Below are positions 1-7,734 of a stretch of 35,210 bases of DNA, piece by piece. The stretch is from a virus. Below the pieces are notes generated by a model that did no database searches, had not been told where the DNA came from, and worked only from the letters and a program-made list of their open reading frames with translations. Positions within the stretch are counted from its first letter, which is position 1. Each line of letters starts with the position of its first letter. Location of the stretch: positions 1 to 35,210 of the IMG/VR virus record IMGVR_UViG_3300001848_000543. The stretch is one strand, 5' to 3'. The position numbers and the translations under genes are program-made.

Positions 1-339
1 CGTGAGCTTGTTCGTCGTGCCTACGGTATTTGGAACAATCAACCAGACTGGCTAAAGGCCGTTGCTCCTGCCACTTTCGCGGAAGGCAGCTACCGCTCGG
101 GCATTTTGGCTGTTACATCCCTACAATCCGAGATTCTTGGTCTGCCAAAAGGCACATCGAAGGTCCGAATGCACCATCCAACCGGCTTTTTTTCCGATGA
201 GGCCGCCTTCAATCCCGATGCAGCGGAGTCATTTGCGGCAATCAAGCCTGCAATTTCGGACGGCGGCAAGTATTCAGCCATCAGCTCGGCCAATCCTGGT
301 TGGTTTCATCGACTTTGCCGCGATGCACTGGAGGCTTAA
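1..339 (+). CDS. terL: Terminase large subunit, C-terminal part of ATPase domain (5' end outside window)
   Basis: The frame is open from the window edge to a TAA at 337-339, giving 112 visible residues. It shows a Walker B pair in GFFSDEAAF (D66, E67 of the visible part), followed by the coupling motif SSANPGWF (95-102), in the order and spacing of phage TerL packaging ATPases. The protein powers DNA translocation into the prohead through the portal. It stops soon after the coupling motif, where TerL normally continues into the nuclease domain. That missing domain is found at about 2148-3050, after four other genes. The stop overlaps the next start as TAATG. What is seen: motifs and stop. Inference: the gene is naturally split. 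A sequencing error cannot join the halves because 1.8 kb of other coding sequence lies between them. Confidence 0.85.
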   Translation, partial: RELVRRAYGIWNNQPDWLKAVAPATFAEGSYRSGILAVTSLQSEILGLPKGTSKVRMHHPTGFFSDEAAFNPDAAESFAAIKPAISDGGKYSAISSANPGWFHRLCRDALEA

Positions 340-848
340 TGGGTAAAGCAGCAAGAGATTACTTTTTTCACCGTGAAAAACCAGACGATGTGGAGTGGCT
401 GCGTCCAAAAGACTTTGAAAGGCTCACACTCCGCGCTCCAGTAGTCCTAATCAACGGTTGTTTTGACCTGCTTCACGTCTCCCACATGCGGATGATCTTT
501 GCAGCCCGTAAAAAGGCAGGCACCCTCATCTGTGCCCTTGACGAAGACACCAAAATCAAGAAGGAAAAAGGCCCTCTTCGCCCGATTATGACCTTTGCCG
601 AACGTGCATCGGCCCTCAACTACATGCCGGTTGACTACATTTGTCCGATTCGCAATAGCAACGACATGAACCAGCTTATTGCTACCATAAAACCAGACCT
701 TCGGGTGCAGGGTTCTGACTACAAGAACCGTCCATCCCGCTACAAGATCCAGAAAATGCTGGTTCGAGAGGGCGGAATCCATACAACTGCCATTGTGGAA
801 AGGATTTTGAAGCTATATGACAAAAGCAGCGATCTTGAAACGGTGTAA
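339..848 (+). CDS. Cytidylyltransferase-like nucleotidyltransferase (RfaE/HldE C-terminal type)
   Basis: The product has 169 residues. GCFDLLHVSH (40-49) matches the nucleotide-binding HxGH signature of the cytidylyltransferase superfamily, except that Ser replaces the usual Gly (H46-V-S-H49). VQGSDY (123-128) resembles the VKGGDY motif of ADP-heptose synthase nucleotidyltransferase domains. Enzymes of this family transfer AMP or CMP from the triphosphate onto a phosphorylated sugar or alcohol, making activated sugar precursors in the cytoplasm. Start chosen: the ATG at 339 overlaps the terminase stop (TAATG) and has GGAGG at 330-334. It opens the four-gene cassette inside the split terminase and probably acts with the sugar-related enzymes elsewhere in the window. 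The substrate cannot be read from the sequence. Confidence 0.85.
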   Translation: MGKAARDYFFHREKPDDVEWLRPKDFERLTLRAPVVLINGCFDLLHVSHMRMIFAARKKAGTLICALDEDTKIKKEKGPLRPIMTFAERASALNYMPVDYICPIRNSNDMNQLIATIKPDLRVQGSDYKNRPSRYKIQKMLVREGGIHTTAIVERILKLYDKSSDLETV

Positions 849-1158
849 ATACTGGCAAAAGCGCCTTCGCCTCACACATTGGGACATTAACTTCAAAGTG
901 GTCTCCAAAGCGGACATGCCCGGTGACATGGTCGGCCTTTGCCAACGCTGGGAGAACATGAACACCGCAGAAATCCTGATTCTCGACCCAAAAGACCTGC
1001 GAAGTCGCCCATTTGAGGACACTATCGAGGCAACTATCGTCCACGAACTCTTGCACCTCATTGTCAGCCCTCTTTTCCGCAATCCCGCAAGCGATTTTGA
1101 GGATCAAGCACAGGAAGCAGCCATCGAAGCAATTGCGAAAGGATTGGTGGACATTTAA
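817..1158 (+). CDS. Small HELLH putative zinc metalloprotein (SprT-like)
   Basis: The product has 113 residues. HELLH at 76-80 is a zincin HExxH motif in a predicted helix (EATIVHELLHLIV). A following Glu-rich helix (E100 or E104) could supply the third zinc ligand. The N-terminal HWDINFKVV segment resembles the edge strand of SprT-like or minimal gluzincin folds. It could be a peptidase acting on a phage or host protein, but no substrate is evident. It overlaps the upstream gene by 32 nt and ends in a TAATG junction with the amidase, so it is translated as part of the cassette. HExxH plus fold pattern is what is seen; enzymatic activity is inferred. Confidence 0.75.
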   Translation: MTKAAILKRCKYWQKRLRLTHWDINFKVVSKADMPGDMVGLCQRWENMNTAEILILDPKDLRSRPFEDTIEATIVHELLHLIVSPLFRNPASDFEDQAQEAAIEAIAKGLVDI

Positions 1159-1655
1159 TGGTAAAATGGATAGGTGCAGCCAAAACAAACTTCAAGCCCG
1201 GTCGTCAAATTTACAAGCCAAAAGCCATTGTAATTCACATCATGGGTGGTTCGCTTGCTGGAACCGACACTTGGTTCAATAATCCGGCAGCCATGGTTTC
1301 GGCCCACTACGGAATCGGTAAAAATGGCGAAATCCACCAATACGTGAAGGAAGAAGATACAGCCTTCCACACTGGCAAACTTAACAACCCGACTTGGACT
1401 GGCCTGATCAAAGGCGTCAACCCAAACCTCTACACACTTGGCATCGAGCATGAAGGCCAGCCCTCAGTTTTATGGACATCGGCTATGGAAGATGCCAGCA
1501 CAAAGCTGGTTTACGATCTTTGCAAGAAATATGACATCCCCATGGACGTTGACCACATCATCCGACATCACGAAATTTATGATCTGCATAATTGTCCTGG
1601 TCCTTGTTGGGACAAGCAGACATATATCGACAAGGTAAAGTCCTATGGTGCCTAA
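1158..1655 (+). CDS. N-acetylmuramoyl-L-alanine amidase (Amidase_2), endolysin
   Basis: The product has 165 residues, the size of T7-lysozyme-type amidases, and a single catalytic domain. IVIHIMGG carries the first zinc ligand (H27), and HHEIYDLHNCPG carries H138 and C146. Their eight-residue spacing equals H122/C130 of T7 lysozyme. AFHTG (H71) and LGIEHEG (E97) match other conserved core positions. The enzyme cleaves the amide between MurNAc and the stem peptide, lysing the cell at the end of infection. There is no signal peptide or membrane segment, so a holin is expected to let it out; the membrane protein at 32026 is one candidate. It starts at a TAATG overlap and overlaps the next gene by 11 nt. 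An endolysin lying between terminase halves is unusual placement. Confidence 0.92.
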   Translation: MVKWIGAAKTNFKPGRQIYKPKAIVIHIMGGSLAGTDTWFNNPAAMVSAHYGIGKNGEIHQYVKEEDTAFHTGKLNNPTWTGLIKGVNPNLYTLGIEHEGQPSVLWTSAMEDASTKLVYDLCKKYDIPMDVDHIIRHHEIYDLHNCPGPCWDKQTYIDKVKSYGA

Positions 1656-2187
1656 TGACATTAGCGGATACGCTCATATCCTTTCCGCCCAACCCATTGG
1701 CACCGGCGACATCGCTATCTTCGGTGTTTATAACGGAAAGGGTGTTGCGGAAGCCGCCAAACGCTTTCAGCGTACAACCTACGCCTTTGATACTTTCGAG
1801 GGCCTCCCTCCCGAAGAATACATGGACATCGACTCGGACAACCCTCCAGGCAAATTCGTGCCCGAGCACAATGCTTACGAGTGGCTGCTCTATCAGCCAC
1901 TCGTAAAGCCCCTCAAAGGTCGGTTCCTTCACACCCTGCCCCTCATTCCTGCCGATACCAAATTCGGCTATGTTTACCTCGATGCAGACTACTACAAAAG
2001 CTATAAACAAGTTCTGGACTACTTGGACACCCACAACCACTGGGGTGAAAACTGCCTGATCATCACTGACGATTACTATCACCTACCGGCAGTAAAGCAA
2101 GCTATGGATGAGTGGACGGCAAAGCACGGCCTACAGTTAAAGGAGGGATGCTGGGTCCGATGGTCCTCCACGAACAAACAGGATTAA
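1645..2187 (+). CDS. TylF/MycF-like SAM-dependent methyltransferase
   Basis: The product has 180 residues. In order it shows a glycine motif GVYNGKG (27-33), FDTFEGLP (48-55), LDADYY (112-117) and DDYYHLPAV (142-150). This is the arrangement of macrocin-O-methyltransferase (TylF) proteins, whose acidic motifs bind the metal and the sugar hydroxyl. It is shorter than cellular TylF enzymes at the N terminus, a common state for phage copies. It probably O-methylates a sugar in a glycan. It overlaps the amidase by 11 nt, and its 3' end overlaps the start of the terminase nuclease part. A 13-bp perfect stem-loop lies in its middle (1875-1906). Confidence 0.87.
   Translation: MVPNDISGYAHILSAQPIGTGDIAIFGVYNGKGVAEAAKRFQRTTYAFDTFEGLPPEEYMDIDSDNPPGKFVPEHNAYEWLLYQPLVKPLKGRFLHTLPLIPADTKFGYVYLDADYYKSYKQVLDYLDTHNHWGENCLIITDDYYHLPAVKQAMDEWTAKHGLQLKEGCWVRWSSTNKQD
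1875..1906. repeat. Perfect 13-bp inverted repeat, 6-nt loop
   Basis: TTACGAGTGGCTG (1875-1887), loop CTCTAT, exact reverse complement at 1894-1906, inside the TylF-like gene. There is no U tract. Confidence 0.85.
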
Positions 2188-3050
2188 AGATTGTTAAGAA
2201 TGAGCGGAACAAGTTCTGTATTGTTACCCTCCATCACACTGCTGACGAGCACAAACGCAGTCCCGAATGGCGGCGTGAAGCAGCCGCAGGACTAACGCCA
2301 GAGCAGGCCGCTCGAGAACTCGACATTGATTATACTGCGATCCTCGGCAGCAAGGTCTTTCCCGAGATCACCGAAAAAAAGCACTTGATTGTGCAGGCCA
2401 ACCTCGATTTTGGTCCTCATCAACGCTACTATGGCGGTTTTGACTATGGCATCCGCAACCCAAGCAGCTTTCACGTTTACACAGTAGTGGACGGTGTCAC
2501 CTATAGCGTTTTTGAGATATTCCGACCTTGTACCAACATCAGCGAGTACGTGGAAGAGATGAGAACCTTCCCGTACTGGAATCAGATCCGGTTTGTGGCT
2601 GCTGACCCTAGCCTTTGGAACAAACGTGCGGAAATTGACGGTCTAAGCACCACCCAAGAACTGTTTATGAGGGCTGGAGTTCGAAATATGGTGCCGGGCA
2701 GCCGCGATGAAGAGGCTTGGCTAACGATCATGCGGAAGCACTGGCAGTCTGACAACCCGACCTTTTGCATTTCTGACCGGTGCCCAAACCAAATCCGCGA
2801 GTTTGAAACAGCCATCTACGTCAACCAGTCCGAACGTCAACTCCTCACCAGTAGTTTTCACGAGACAATTGAGGACAAAGATAACCATAGCCTCGACGAT
2901 TGTAAGTACTTTATGTTGAGGCAACCAAAGGGGAACCAACAGCAGGTGTCTTGGAATAATAGTAAAATAGTGAACAGGTGGAGTTTACCTGGAGGGCGAG
3001 TACCCGCCACGCCTAAAAAGTCTGACGGCAAAGGCTATTTACTGCCTTAA
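2148..3050 (+). CDS. terL: Terminase large subunit, nuclease domain encoded separately
   Basis: About 300 residues with the RNase H-like nuclease fold of TerL. Numbering from the ATG at 2148, the acidic metal ligands are D99 in GGFDYGIRNP, D153 in VAADPS and D250/D251 in SLDDCKYF. The N terminus (IVTLHHTADEH...EWRREAAAGL) is the segment that in intact TerL follows the ATPase coupling motif, so together with 1-339 it makes a nearly complete TerL. The nuclease cuts the concatemer during packaging. The start is uncertain. AAGGAGG at 2140-2146 is a strong ribosome-binding site, but the ATG at 2148 is too close and the ATG at 2160 rather far; a GTG at 2112 is also open. There is no Walker A or B motif here, so it must act with the ATPase part. 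Confidence 0.9.
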   Translation: MLGPMVLHEQTGLKIVKNERNKFCIVTLHHTADEHKRSPEWRREAAAGLTPEQAARELDIDYTAILGSKVFPEITEKKHLIVQANLDFGPHQRYYGGFDYGIRNPSSFHVYTVVDGVTYSVFEIFRPCTNISEYVEEMRTFPYWNQIRFVAADPSLWNKRAEIDGLSTTQELFMRAGVRNMVPGSRDEEAWLTIMRKHWQSDNPTFCISDRCPNQIREFETAIYVNQSERQLLTSSFHETIEDKDNHSLDDCKYFMLRQPKGNQQQVSWNNSKIVNRWSLPGGRVPATPKKSDGKGYLLP

Positions 3051-3062
3051 GTTGGAGAACAT

Positions 3063-5333
3063 ATGCCTGTAATGCGTAGTTATAACGATGCGACACCTGT
3101 TGACCTCCTTATTAACCCATCCCCTCAAGGTGACCACCTAAGTCCAGAAGAAGCCAAAGTCCGCGATTATGTCCTTGCGTGGCGTAACAAACTCCGCTAC
3201 GAACGTATCGAAAAGGTCAACATTTGGAACGAGTGCTGGGCACTTTACCGTGGTCAAGAAGATTTTACCAACAAAGAAGACTGGCAGTCAAAAATTGTTC
3301 TACCTAAGGCTTGGGGTACCGTCAAGCAGGCCGTCAACGTAATTAAGCGGTTGATGAACCTGTCTAAGAAACCTTGGAAGTTGGAAAGTCAAGACGTGGC
3401 AAACCCGCTTTGGCAGCTTCGTGGGGAAAAGATGACCAACCTCACGAATATGTTCCTCGAAAAAGCCAAATTCAGTGAAGAGTTTACCACCGGCCTAGAA
3501 TGCGGCTTTATTATGGGTGTCGGCATCTGGAAGCTGGGCTGGAACCTCTCTAAACGCAACCGCATGCGAATCCAGATGGTTCAAATGCCGGTAGAACCCC
3601 TCCAGGCCGCCCCGCCCATCACCCCGCAAGGCCCAATCCAGAACCTACCGCCCGAACTTCAGCAGGCGGCAATGCGTGGTCAAATGCCCGCAGGACCACT
3701 CGAACAGCAGCAACAGCCTGTTCTTGCGCCCGAACAAATCGGTCAAAGCCGCCAAGAACTGCCTGTCCAGCAGAACGTCCAGTACCCGACTCAGCTTCCT
3801 CAAGAAGCCTTGATGCCTCCGGGCAGCCTGAACAGCCCGATGGGCGGACCGGTCGGTGGTCTTGCCCCGATCATGGTGCCGCAATTCCAGAAACAGGTCG
3901 TCCAAGAAGAGGTGCTCGAAGGCAACCTCACCATCAACGCGGTTGACCCGTACTTCTTCTATTGGCTTCCGGGCAGCAAACTCAACAAGTGGACCGGCAC
4001 AATCGAGGAAATCGAAGTCCCGAAATGGCAACTTCTCGAGATGGCCCAGGAAGGTGCTTTTGATCCTGAGCTGATCGAAAAGATCGGGCCGATGCTCATT
4101 CCCGAGTACCAGCGCCAAGTTTACCTGCGTTTTGGTGAAATGCCCCGTGGTCCTTCTGGCCCGACCAAAGACACCGGCATCATTAAGCTGACCGAGTTCT
4201 ATGGCCCACTGGTCATCGAGGGTAAAGTCGTTGAGAAAGACGCCCATATCATCATTGCAAATGACACTTGGGTGCTCAAAAATGGCCGAAACGAGTCTTG
4301 GTTTGGCACGCCTCCCTACTGCGCTTACTCCCCGCTGAGCCTGCCCTTCCGTACTGAAGGCACTGGCCTCGTCGAAATGGTGCGCTATATTGATCGTGCC
4401 CTGAACCAAATTGTCAACCTCGGCGTGGACACGTTGCTTTTCCGCTTGAACCCGCTTTTCGAGTTTACGCCGGACCTGTACGAAAACCCTGAAGACCTCC
4501 GCAACGGCATCACCCCCGGCAAGATGCTGCGCCGGAACCAGATTGTCGGTAACACGGACATGGGCATTCGGCCTGTGAAGTTCGAGGATGTGAGTCCCGG
4601 AGCTTCGAGTATGGCCGGAATTCTGGACCGCTCCCACCAGGAAGGTGGTTTGGTTTCGGAACTTCAGCAAAGCCTGCCTCGCTGGAGTGGTGCTCAAACT
4701 GCCACAGAAACTCAAGCCATCCAGCAAAACCAGAACAGCTTTTTCGGGAGCCTCGCCTCGGACATTGAAAAGCAGGCGATTCAGCCCATTGTCAAAATGG
4801 CGTCTGAGCTGATCATGCAGTACATTGACACGGCAAATGACCCCCGAGTTAGTGCAGTGCTCGGTATCGATCAAGTGGTGTTGGCCGGTATGAGTCATGC
4901 CGAGATCTATGAGATGATCAACGGCGATTATGACGTGAAGGTGACCGGCCTGAGCGATCAGATTGACAAGGCCGACATGCTCCAGAATCTGATCCAGCTC
5001 ATGAACATTATCGGTCAGAACCCGCAGGCTTGGCTGCCCTACATCAACCAGGATGCGCTGTTGCGTCGGATTCTCGATAGCTTCCGGCCCACAATCCATG
5101 ACATTGAGCAGATTGTGGCGGACCCGCAGACCGTGGCAGCAAACAAGGCCGCCCAGCAACAGTCCGAACAGCAGGCACAACTCATGAAGATGATGCCTGA
5201 GTTGCAGCGTCTACAGCAGGAACAGCAAATGAAGCAGATGGATCTTCAGCATGACATGGCAAAACATCAGGACACGATGATGCAGCGGGCTGCGGATCAA
5301 GCAATTGAAGCAAAACACAAAGGGGTAATGTAA
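3063..5333 (+). CDS. Portal protein
   Basis: The product has 756 residues, in the size range of large podovirus portals, and lies directly after terminase. The N-terminal part (WNECWALYRGQEDFTNKEDW) and the central helical segments with ETQAIQQNQNSFFGSLASDIEKQ resemble the stem and crown regions of portals in this group. Residues about 172-280 form a Pro/Gln-rich, low-complexity insertion, probably an exposed loop. The last 65 residues are a Gln/Met-rich coiled coil. The protein forms the dodecameric ring at the capsid vertex, through which DNA passes and on which the tail assembles. GGAG at 3053 sets the start. The long minus-strand reading frame across it is only a codon-bias shadow. Confidence 0.9.
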   Translation: MPVMRSYNDATPVDLLINPSPQGDHLSPEEAKVRDYVLAWRNKLRYERIEKVNIWNECWALYRGQEDFTNKEDWQSKIVLPKAWGTVKQAVNVIKRLMNLSKKPWKLESQDVANPLWQLRGEKMTNLTNMFLEKAKFSEEFTTGLECGFIMGVGIWKLGWNLSKRNRMRIQMVQMPVEPLQAAPPITPQGPIQNLPPELQQAAMRGQMPAGPLEQQQQPVLAPEQIGQSRQELPVQQNVQYPTQLPQEALMPPGSLNSPMGGPVGGLAPIMVPQFQKQVVQEEVLEGNLTINAVDPYFFYWLPGSKLNKWTGTIEEIEVPKWQLLEMAQEGAFDPELIEKIGPMLIPEYQRQVYLRFGEMPRGPSGPTKDTGIIKLTEFYGPLVIEGKVVEKDAHIIIANDTWVLKNGRNESWFGTPPYCAYSPLSLPFRTEGTGLVEMVRYIDRALNQIVNLGVDTLLFRLNPLFEFTPDLYENPEDLRNGITPGKMLRRNQIVGNTDMGIRPVKFEDVSPGASSMAGILDRSHQEGGLVSELQQSLPRWSGAQTATETQAIQQNQNSFFGSLASDIEKQAIQPIVKMASELIMQYIDTANDPRVSAVLGIDQVVLAGMSHAEIYEMINGDYDVKVTGLSDQIDKADMLQNLIQLMNIIGQNPQAWLPYINQDALLRRILDSFRPTIHDIEQIVADPQTVAANKAAQQQSEQQAQLMKMMPELQRLQQEQQMKQMDLQHDMAKHQDTMMQRAADQAIEAKHKGVM

Positions 5334-5701
5334 TGAAAGGCTCAGCAGAATTTATAGCGAGGCTCCTCCATTCAGTGACTGGAGCGCATATGCTCCACTT
5401 GATGCAGAAAGGCCCAGGCAGTTATGCCGCGCATATCGCCCTTGGCGGCCTGTACGAAGGCCTCCAGCACAAGACAGATGAGCTTGCCGAGGAGTATTTT
5501 GGGGCTTACGGCTTGCTGGATACTTATCCTGACCAGGAATTCAAGACTCCGACTGACCCGCTGAAGTTTACCAAAGACCTGTATCAGTACGTGCTTGATA
5601 ACCGTGGTAAAATGGGTAAAGATACGCATATTCAGAATAGTATCGATGAGATTCTGAAGTTGCTGTCTACGACTGCTTACAAGCTAAAGTATTTGGCGTA
5701 G
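5333..5701 (+). CDS. Small helical phage protein, DUF5856-like
   Basis: The product has 122 residues, predicted almost all helical. The pattern HMLHL...YAAHIALGGLYEGLQHKTDELAEEYFGAYG followed by a C-terminal IDEILKLLSTTAYKLKYL fits a family of small phage proteins that I recall as DUF5856, with His/Glu spacing reminiscent of ferritin-like four-helix bundles. No function is established that I can state. It starts at a TAATG overlap with the portal, so it is translationally coupled to it. The family assignment is from memory of its sequence pattern, not a search. Confidence 0.65.
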   Translation: MKGSAEFIARLLHSVTGAHMLHLMQKGPGSYAAHIALGGLYEGLQHKTDELAEEYFGAYGLLDTYPDQEFKTPTDPLKFTKDLYQYVLDNRGKMGKDTHIQNSIDEILKLLSTTAYKLKYLA

Positions 5702-5712
5702 AAAGGGAGTAT

Positions 5713-6207
5713 ATGGCTAAGAAGAAACATATTGCCGATAAAGCAGGCGTTCGTGGCTTTTTCCGGCTTAACATTGTTGAGGATAAGGCCGGTAAACCGG
5801 TCATTGTGGGTGATTCGGGTTGGCTTGAGAACACGATCACGAACAACGGTAAAAACCAGATCGCGTCGGCTATCGGTGGTGTGAGCGGATCTAGCCAGAT
5901 CACTTATGCTGCTCTAGGCACGGGTACTGCTCCGGCAGCCACGGACACTTCGCTCAATGGCGAAATCACGGATGCCAGCAACGCTCGTATGGCGGTCACC
6001 CCGACTACCATCGCAACAGGCACTGTGCAGTTTGCCTTCACGTTGAACAGCGGTATTTACACTGCGGCGAAGACCATCCAGAACGTGGGTCTGTTCCAGA
6101 CGTCCACGACCAGTGCTGGTACGCTGTATGCCGGTAACACTTATGCTACGTCTCAGTTGCAGACCAACCAGAGTGTCAACGGTACTTACCAACTTCGATT
6201 CTCGTAA
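5713..6207 (+). CDS. Putative phage structural (tail or decoration) protein
   Basis: The product has 164 residues. The middle is Thr/Ala/Gly-rich and predicted beta (YAALGTGTAPAATDTSLNGE, then NVGLFQTSTTSAGTLYAG). This is typical of small fibre-associated or virion proteins whose genes often follow the portal in this phage type. The basic N terminus (AKKKHIADKAGVRGFFRLNIVED) carries a short beta-like segment. There is no enzyme motif. GAAAGGGAG at 5701 provides the ribosome-binding site. The gene ends just before the hairpin-promoter element at 6215-6251. The structural role is inferred from composition and location. Confidence 0.6.
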   Translation: MAKKKHIADKAGVRGFFRLNIVEDKAGKPVIVGDSGWLENTITNNGKNQIASAIGGVSGSSQITYAALGTGTAPAATDTSLNGEITDASNARMAVTPTTIATGTVQFAFTLNSGIYTAAKTIQNVGLFQTSTTSAGTLYAGNTYATSQLQTNQSVNGTYQLRFS

Positions 6208-6214
6208 GCCTCTA

Positions 6215-6223
6215 TGCTATAAT
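6215..6223 (+). promoter_or_regulatory. Extended -10 promoter element upstream of the methyltransferase gene
   Basis: TGCTATAAT is an exact extended -10 box (TGnTATAAT). No convincing -35 hexamer lies 16-18 nt upstream, which is usual for extended -10 promoters. The predicted start of transcription, near 6230, falls inside the hairpin at 6219-6251, giving a leader of about 20 nt before the ATG at 6250. Confidence 0.6.
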
Positions 6224-6251
6224 GAGGAGGGCCAACGGCCCTCCTCATTAT
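6219..6251 (+). repeat. Perfect 15-bp inverted repeat, 3-nt loop, overlapping -10 box and start codon
   Basis: AATGAGGAGGGCC (6221-6233), loop AAC, then the exact reverse complement (6237-6249), with two more A/T pairs at the base. The 5' arm contains GAGGAGG, a sequence like a ribosome-binding site, and the 3' arm contains its complement. In read-through RNA the stem would form and end at the ATG. No U tract follows, so it is not a classical intrinsic terminator. Confidence 0.85.
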
Positions 6252-6735
6252 GAAACAAAAGTACAAAAATATCAAGTTGGATATTGGCTGCGGCGGTAAC
6301 AAGCAGCCAGGATTTGTTGGTATGGACGTCCAAAAACTCCCTGGAGTGGACATTGTCCATGACATCGAAAAATATCCATGGCCCCTCCCCGACAATTGCG
6401 TGCAGTTGGCGATTGCCTCCCATGTAGCCGAGCACATTGAGCCCTCCCGCTTTGGCTTCATCAACTGGATGAATGAAATTTGGCGTGTGATGGAACCGGA
6501 TGGCCGCCTCATGCTGTCCCTCCCCTACGGTAACAACTCACTTTTCGTCCAAGATCCCACCCATGTAAATCCTTGTAATGAAAATACATGGAACTACTTC
6601 GACCCCCTCCATCCAAGCAACTTCTATCGGTTCTACCGGCCCAAGCCCTGGAAAATCGTTTCGTGTTTCTGGGACGCCCAAGGTTTTATGGAAGTAGTGC
6701 TTGAGAAGCGGAGGATGGATAAGAGTTATGCCTAA
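6250..6735 (+). CDS. Class I SAM-dependent methyltransferase
   Basis: The product has 161 residues. LDIGCGGNKQPGFVGMD (about 10-26) is motif I with the following acidic residue, and VQLAIASHVAEHIEP is motif II/III. W-R-V-M-EPDGRLMLSLPYG is the typical post-motif strand. It resembles the predicted methyltransferases that accompany glycosyltransferases. The substrate is unknown; a glycan or a protein is possible. It starts right after the 6219-6251 hairpin, with an extended -10 upstream, so it may begin its own transcript. It overlaps the next gene by 8 nt. Confidence 0.87.
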   Translation: MKQKYKNIKLDIGCGGNKQPGFVGMDVQKLPGVDIVHDIEKYPWPLPDNCVQLAIASHVAEHIEPSRFGFINWMNEIWRVMEPDGRLMLSLPYGNNSLFVQDPTHVNPCNENTWNYFDPLHPSNFYRFYRPKPWKIVSCFWDAQGFMEVVLEKRRMDKSYA

Positions 6736-7558
6736 AAAATCGTTAATGTCAGCCTGTCCGTTCTTGGACGTTCACCAACAAGAGTCCCTGAACCGCCTTG
6801 TCATCGGGCATCCGGTCACTGGCCTGATTCGCGTGGAATGGATGATGGCTCGAATGGGCCAGATCATCCCCACTAATTGGTCCCACATCGATCTCATGCA
6901 GTTCATGAGTCCGTACGTACCACTGAAATATCAGGTTGCAGACGCAGAAAACCTCATTGCAAAAGCGGTTGTCGAGTCTGACGCAAAGTGGTTGCTCTTT
7001 TGGGAACACGACAATGTACCTCCAAACGATGCTTTTATCAAGCTCAACGAGTACATGATTGATGAAAAGGTGCCGGTGGTCGGCGGCCTTTACTTTACCA
7101 AGAGCGTTCCACCAGAACCGATGGTGTATCGGGGCATCGGCAAAGGCTATTTTGCCGATTGGAAAATGGGTGACAAAGTCTGGTGCTCTGGCATCCCCTT
7201 CGGCTTCACCCTGATCCATGGCTCGATCATCAAAGCACTATGGAATGAGTCACCTGAATATAGTGTTAACGGTCAAATCACACGGCGGGTGTTTGAGGCA
7301 CCGCAGCAGAACTGGATGGACCCAGAAAAGGGTGTGTACATGAGTCGCTCCGGCACGTCCGACCTTGCATGGTGTCAGCGAGTCATGAAAGACCGCATTT
7401 TCGAGAAGGCTGGATGGCCGGAGTACCAAAAGAAAGAAAACCCGTTCCTGATCGACACTGGCATTTTTGTGCATCACATCGATAACAACGGTGTGAGGTG
7501 GCCGCTCGAGGTTCCGGCACGGTTTAAGCCGGATGGTAAGACAAAGGAGGTGAAATAA
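6728..7558 (+). CDS. GT-A-like glycosyltransferase family protein
   Basis: The product has 276 residues from the ATG at 6728; an upstream TTG at 6701 is less likely. The segment KWLLFWEHDNVPP (88-99) is a beta strand ending in an HDN triad, where GT-A glycosyltransferases have the metal-binding DxD. GGLYFTK and later GIPFGFTLIHGSII fit the acceptor side of that fold. A C-terminal FVHHIDNNGVRW segment completes the domain with a possible metal ligand His. It probably moves a sugar from a nucleotide-sugar to a phage or host acceptor, using products of the nucleotidyltransferase at 339. It is coupled to the methyltransferase upstream and to a zinc-ribbon gene downstream. Confidence 0.72.
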   Translation: MPKKSLMSACPFLDVHQQESLNRLVIGHPVTGLIRVEWMMARMGQIIPTNWSHIDLMQFMSPYVPLKYQVADAENLIAKAVVESDAKWLLFWEHDNVPPNDAFIKLNEYMIDEKVPVVGGLYFTKSVPPEPMVYRGIGKGYFADWKMGDKVWCSGIPFGFTLIHGSIIKALWNESPEYSVNGQITRRVFEAPQQNWMDPEKGVYMSRSGTSDLAWCQRVMKDRIFEKAGWPEYQKKENPFLIDTGIFVHHIDNNGVRWPLEVPARFKPDGKTKEVK

Positions 7559-7731
7559 TGGAAAAACATTGGGTGCAGTGTGAATGTGGCGGTGGCGCGG
7601 ATGTTGTTGTTCCTGAAGGGTCTTCCAACGGAATGGCTGAATGCGCCTGTGGTAAAATGTTGTTTTGGACGCCCGGACTCTCATTTGGGGTGACTGACTC
7701 GGTATCCACTAACGACGTTTTTGGGGGTTAG
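7558..7731 (+). CDS. 57-residue zinc-ribbon-like protein
   Basis: A short frame with a near-perfect ribosome-binding site (AAAGGAGGTGA at about 7542-7552) whose ATG overlaps the preceding stop (TAATG). The product carries CECGG near the N terminus and CACGK near the middle, a pair of CxC knuckles 20 residues apart that could bind one zinc ion. No further domain is visible. The strong translation signal suggests a real and abundant product. It may be a small virion or regulatory protein; the function is unknown. Confidence 0.7.
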   Translation: MEKHWVQCECGGGADVVVPEGSSNGMAECACGKMLFWTPGLSFGVTDSVSTNDVFGG

Positions 7732-7734
7732 TAT

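Noticed and set aside
1-2187. Intein or group I intron as the cause of the terminase split
   Set aside because: The ATPase part ends in a normal stop without an intein start residue or splicing motifs, no homing endonuclease is present, and the region between is four ordinary protein genes.
3645-5180. A 511-codon open frame on the minus strand across the portal gene
   Set aside because: It is the complement shadow of the strongly biased portal coding sequence; it has no recognisable domain and no ribosome-binding site.
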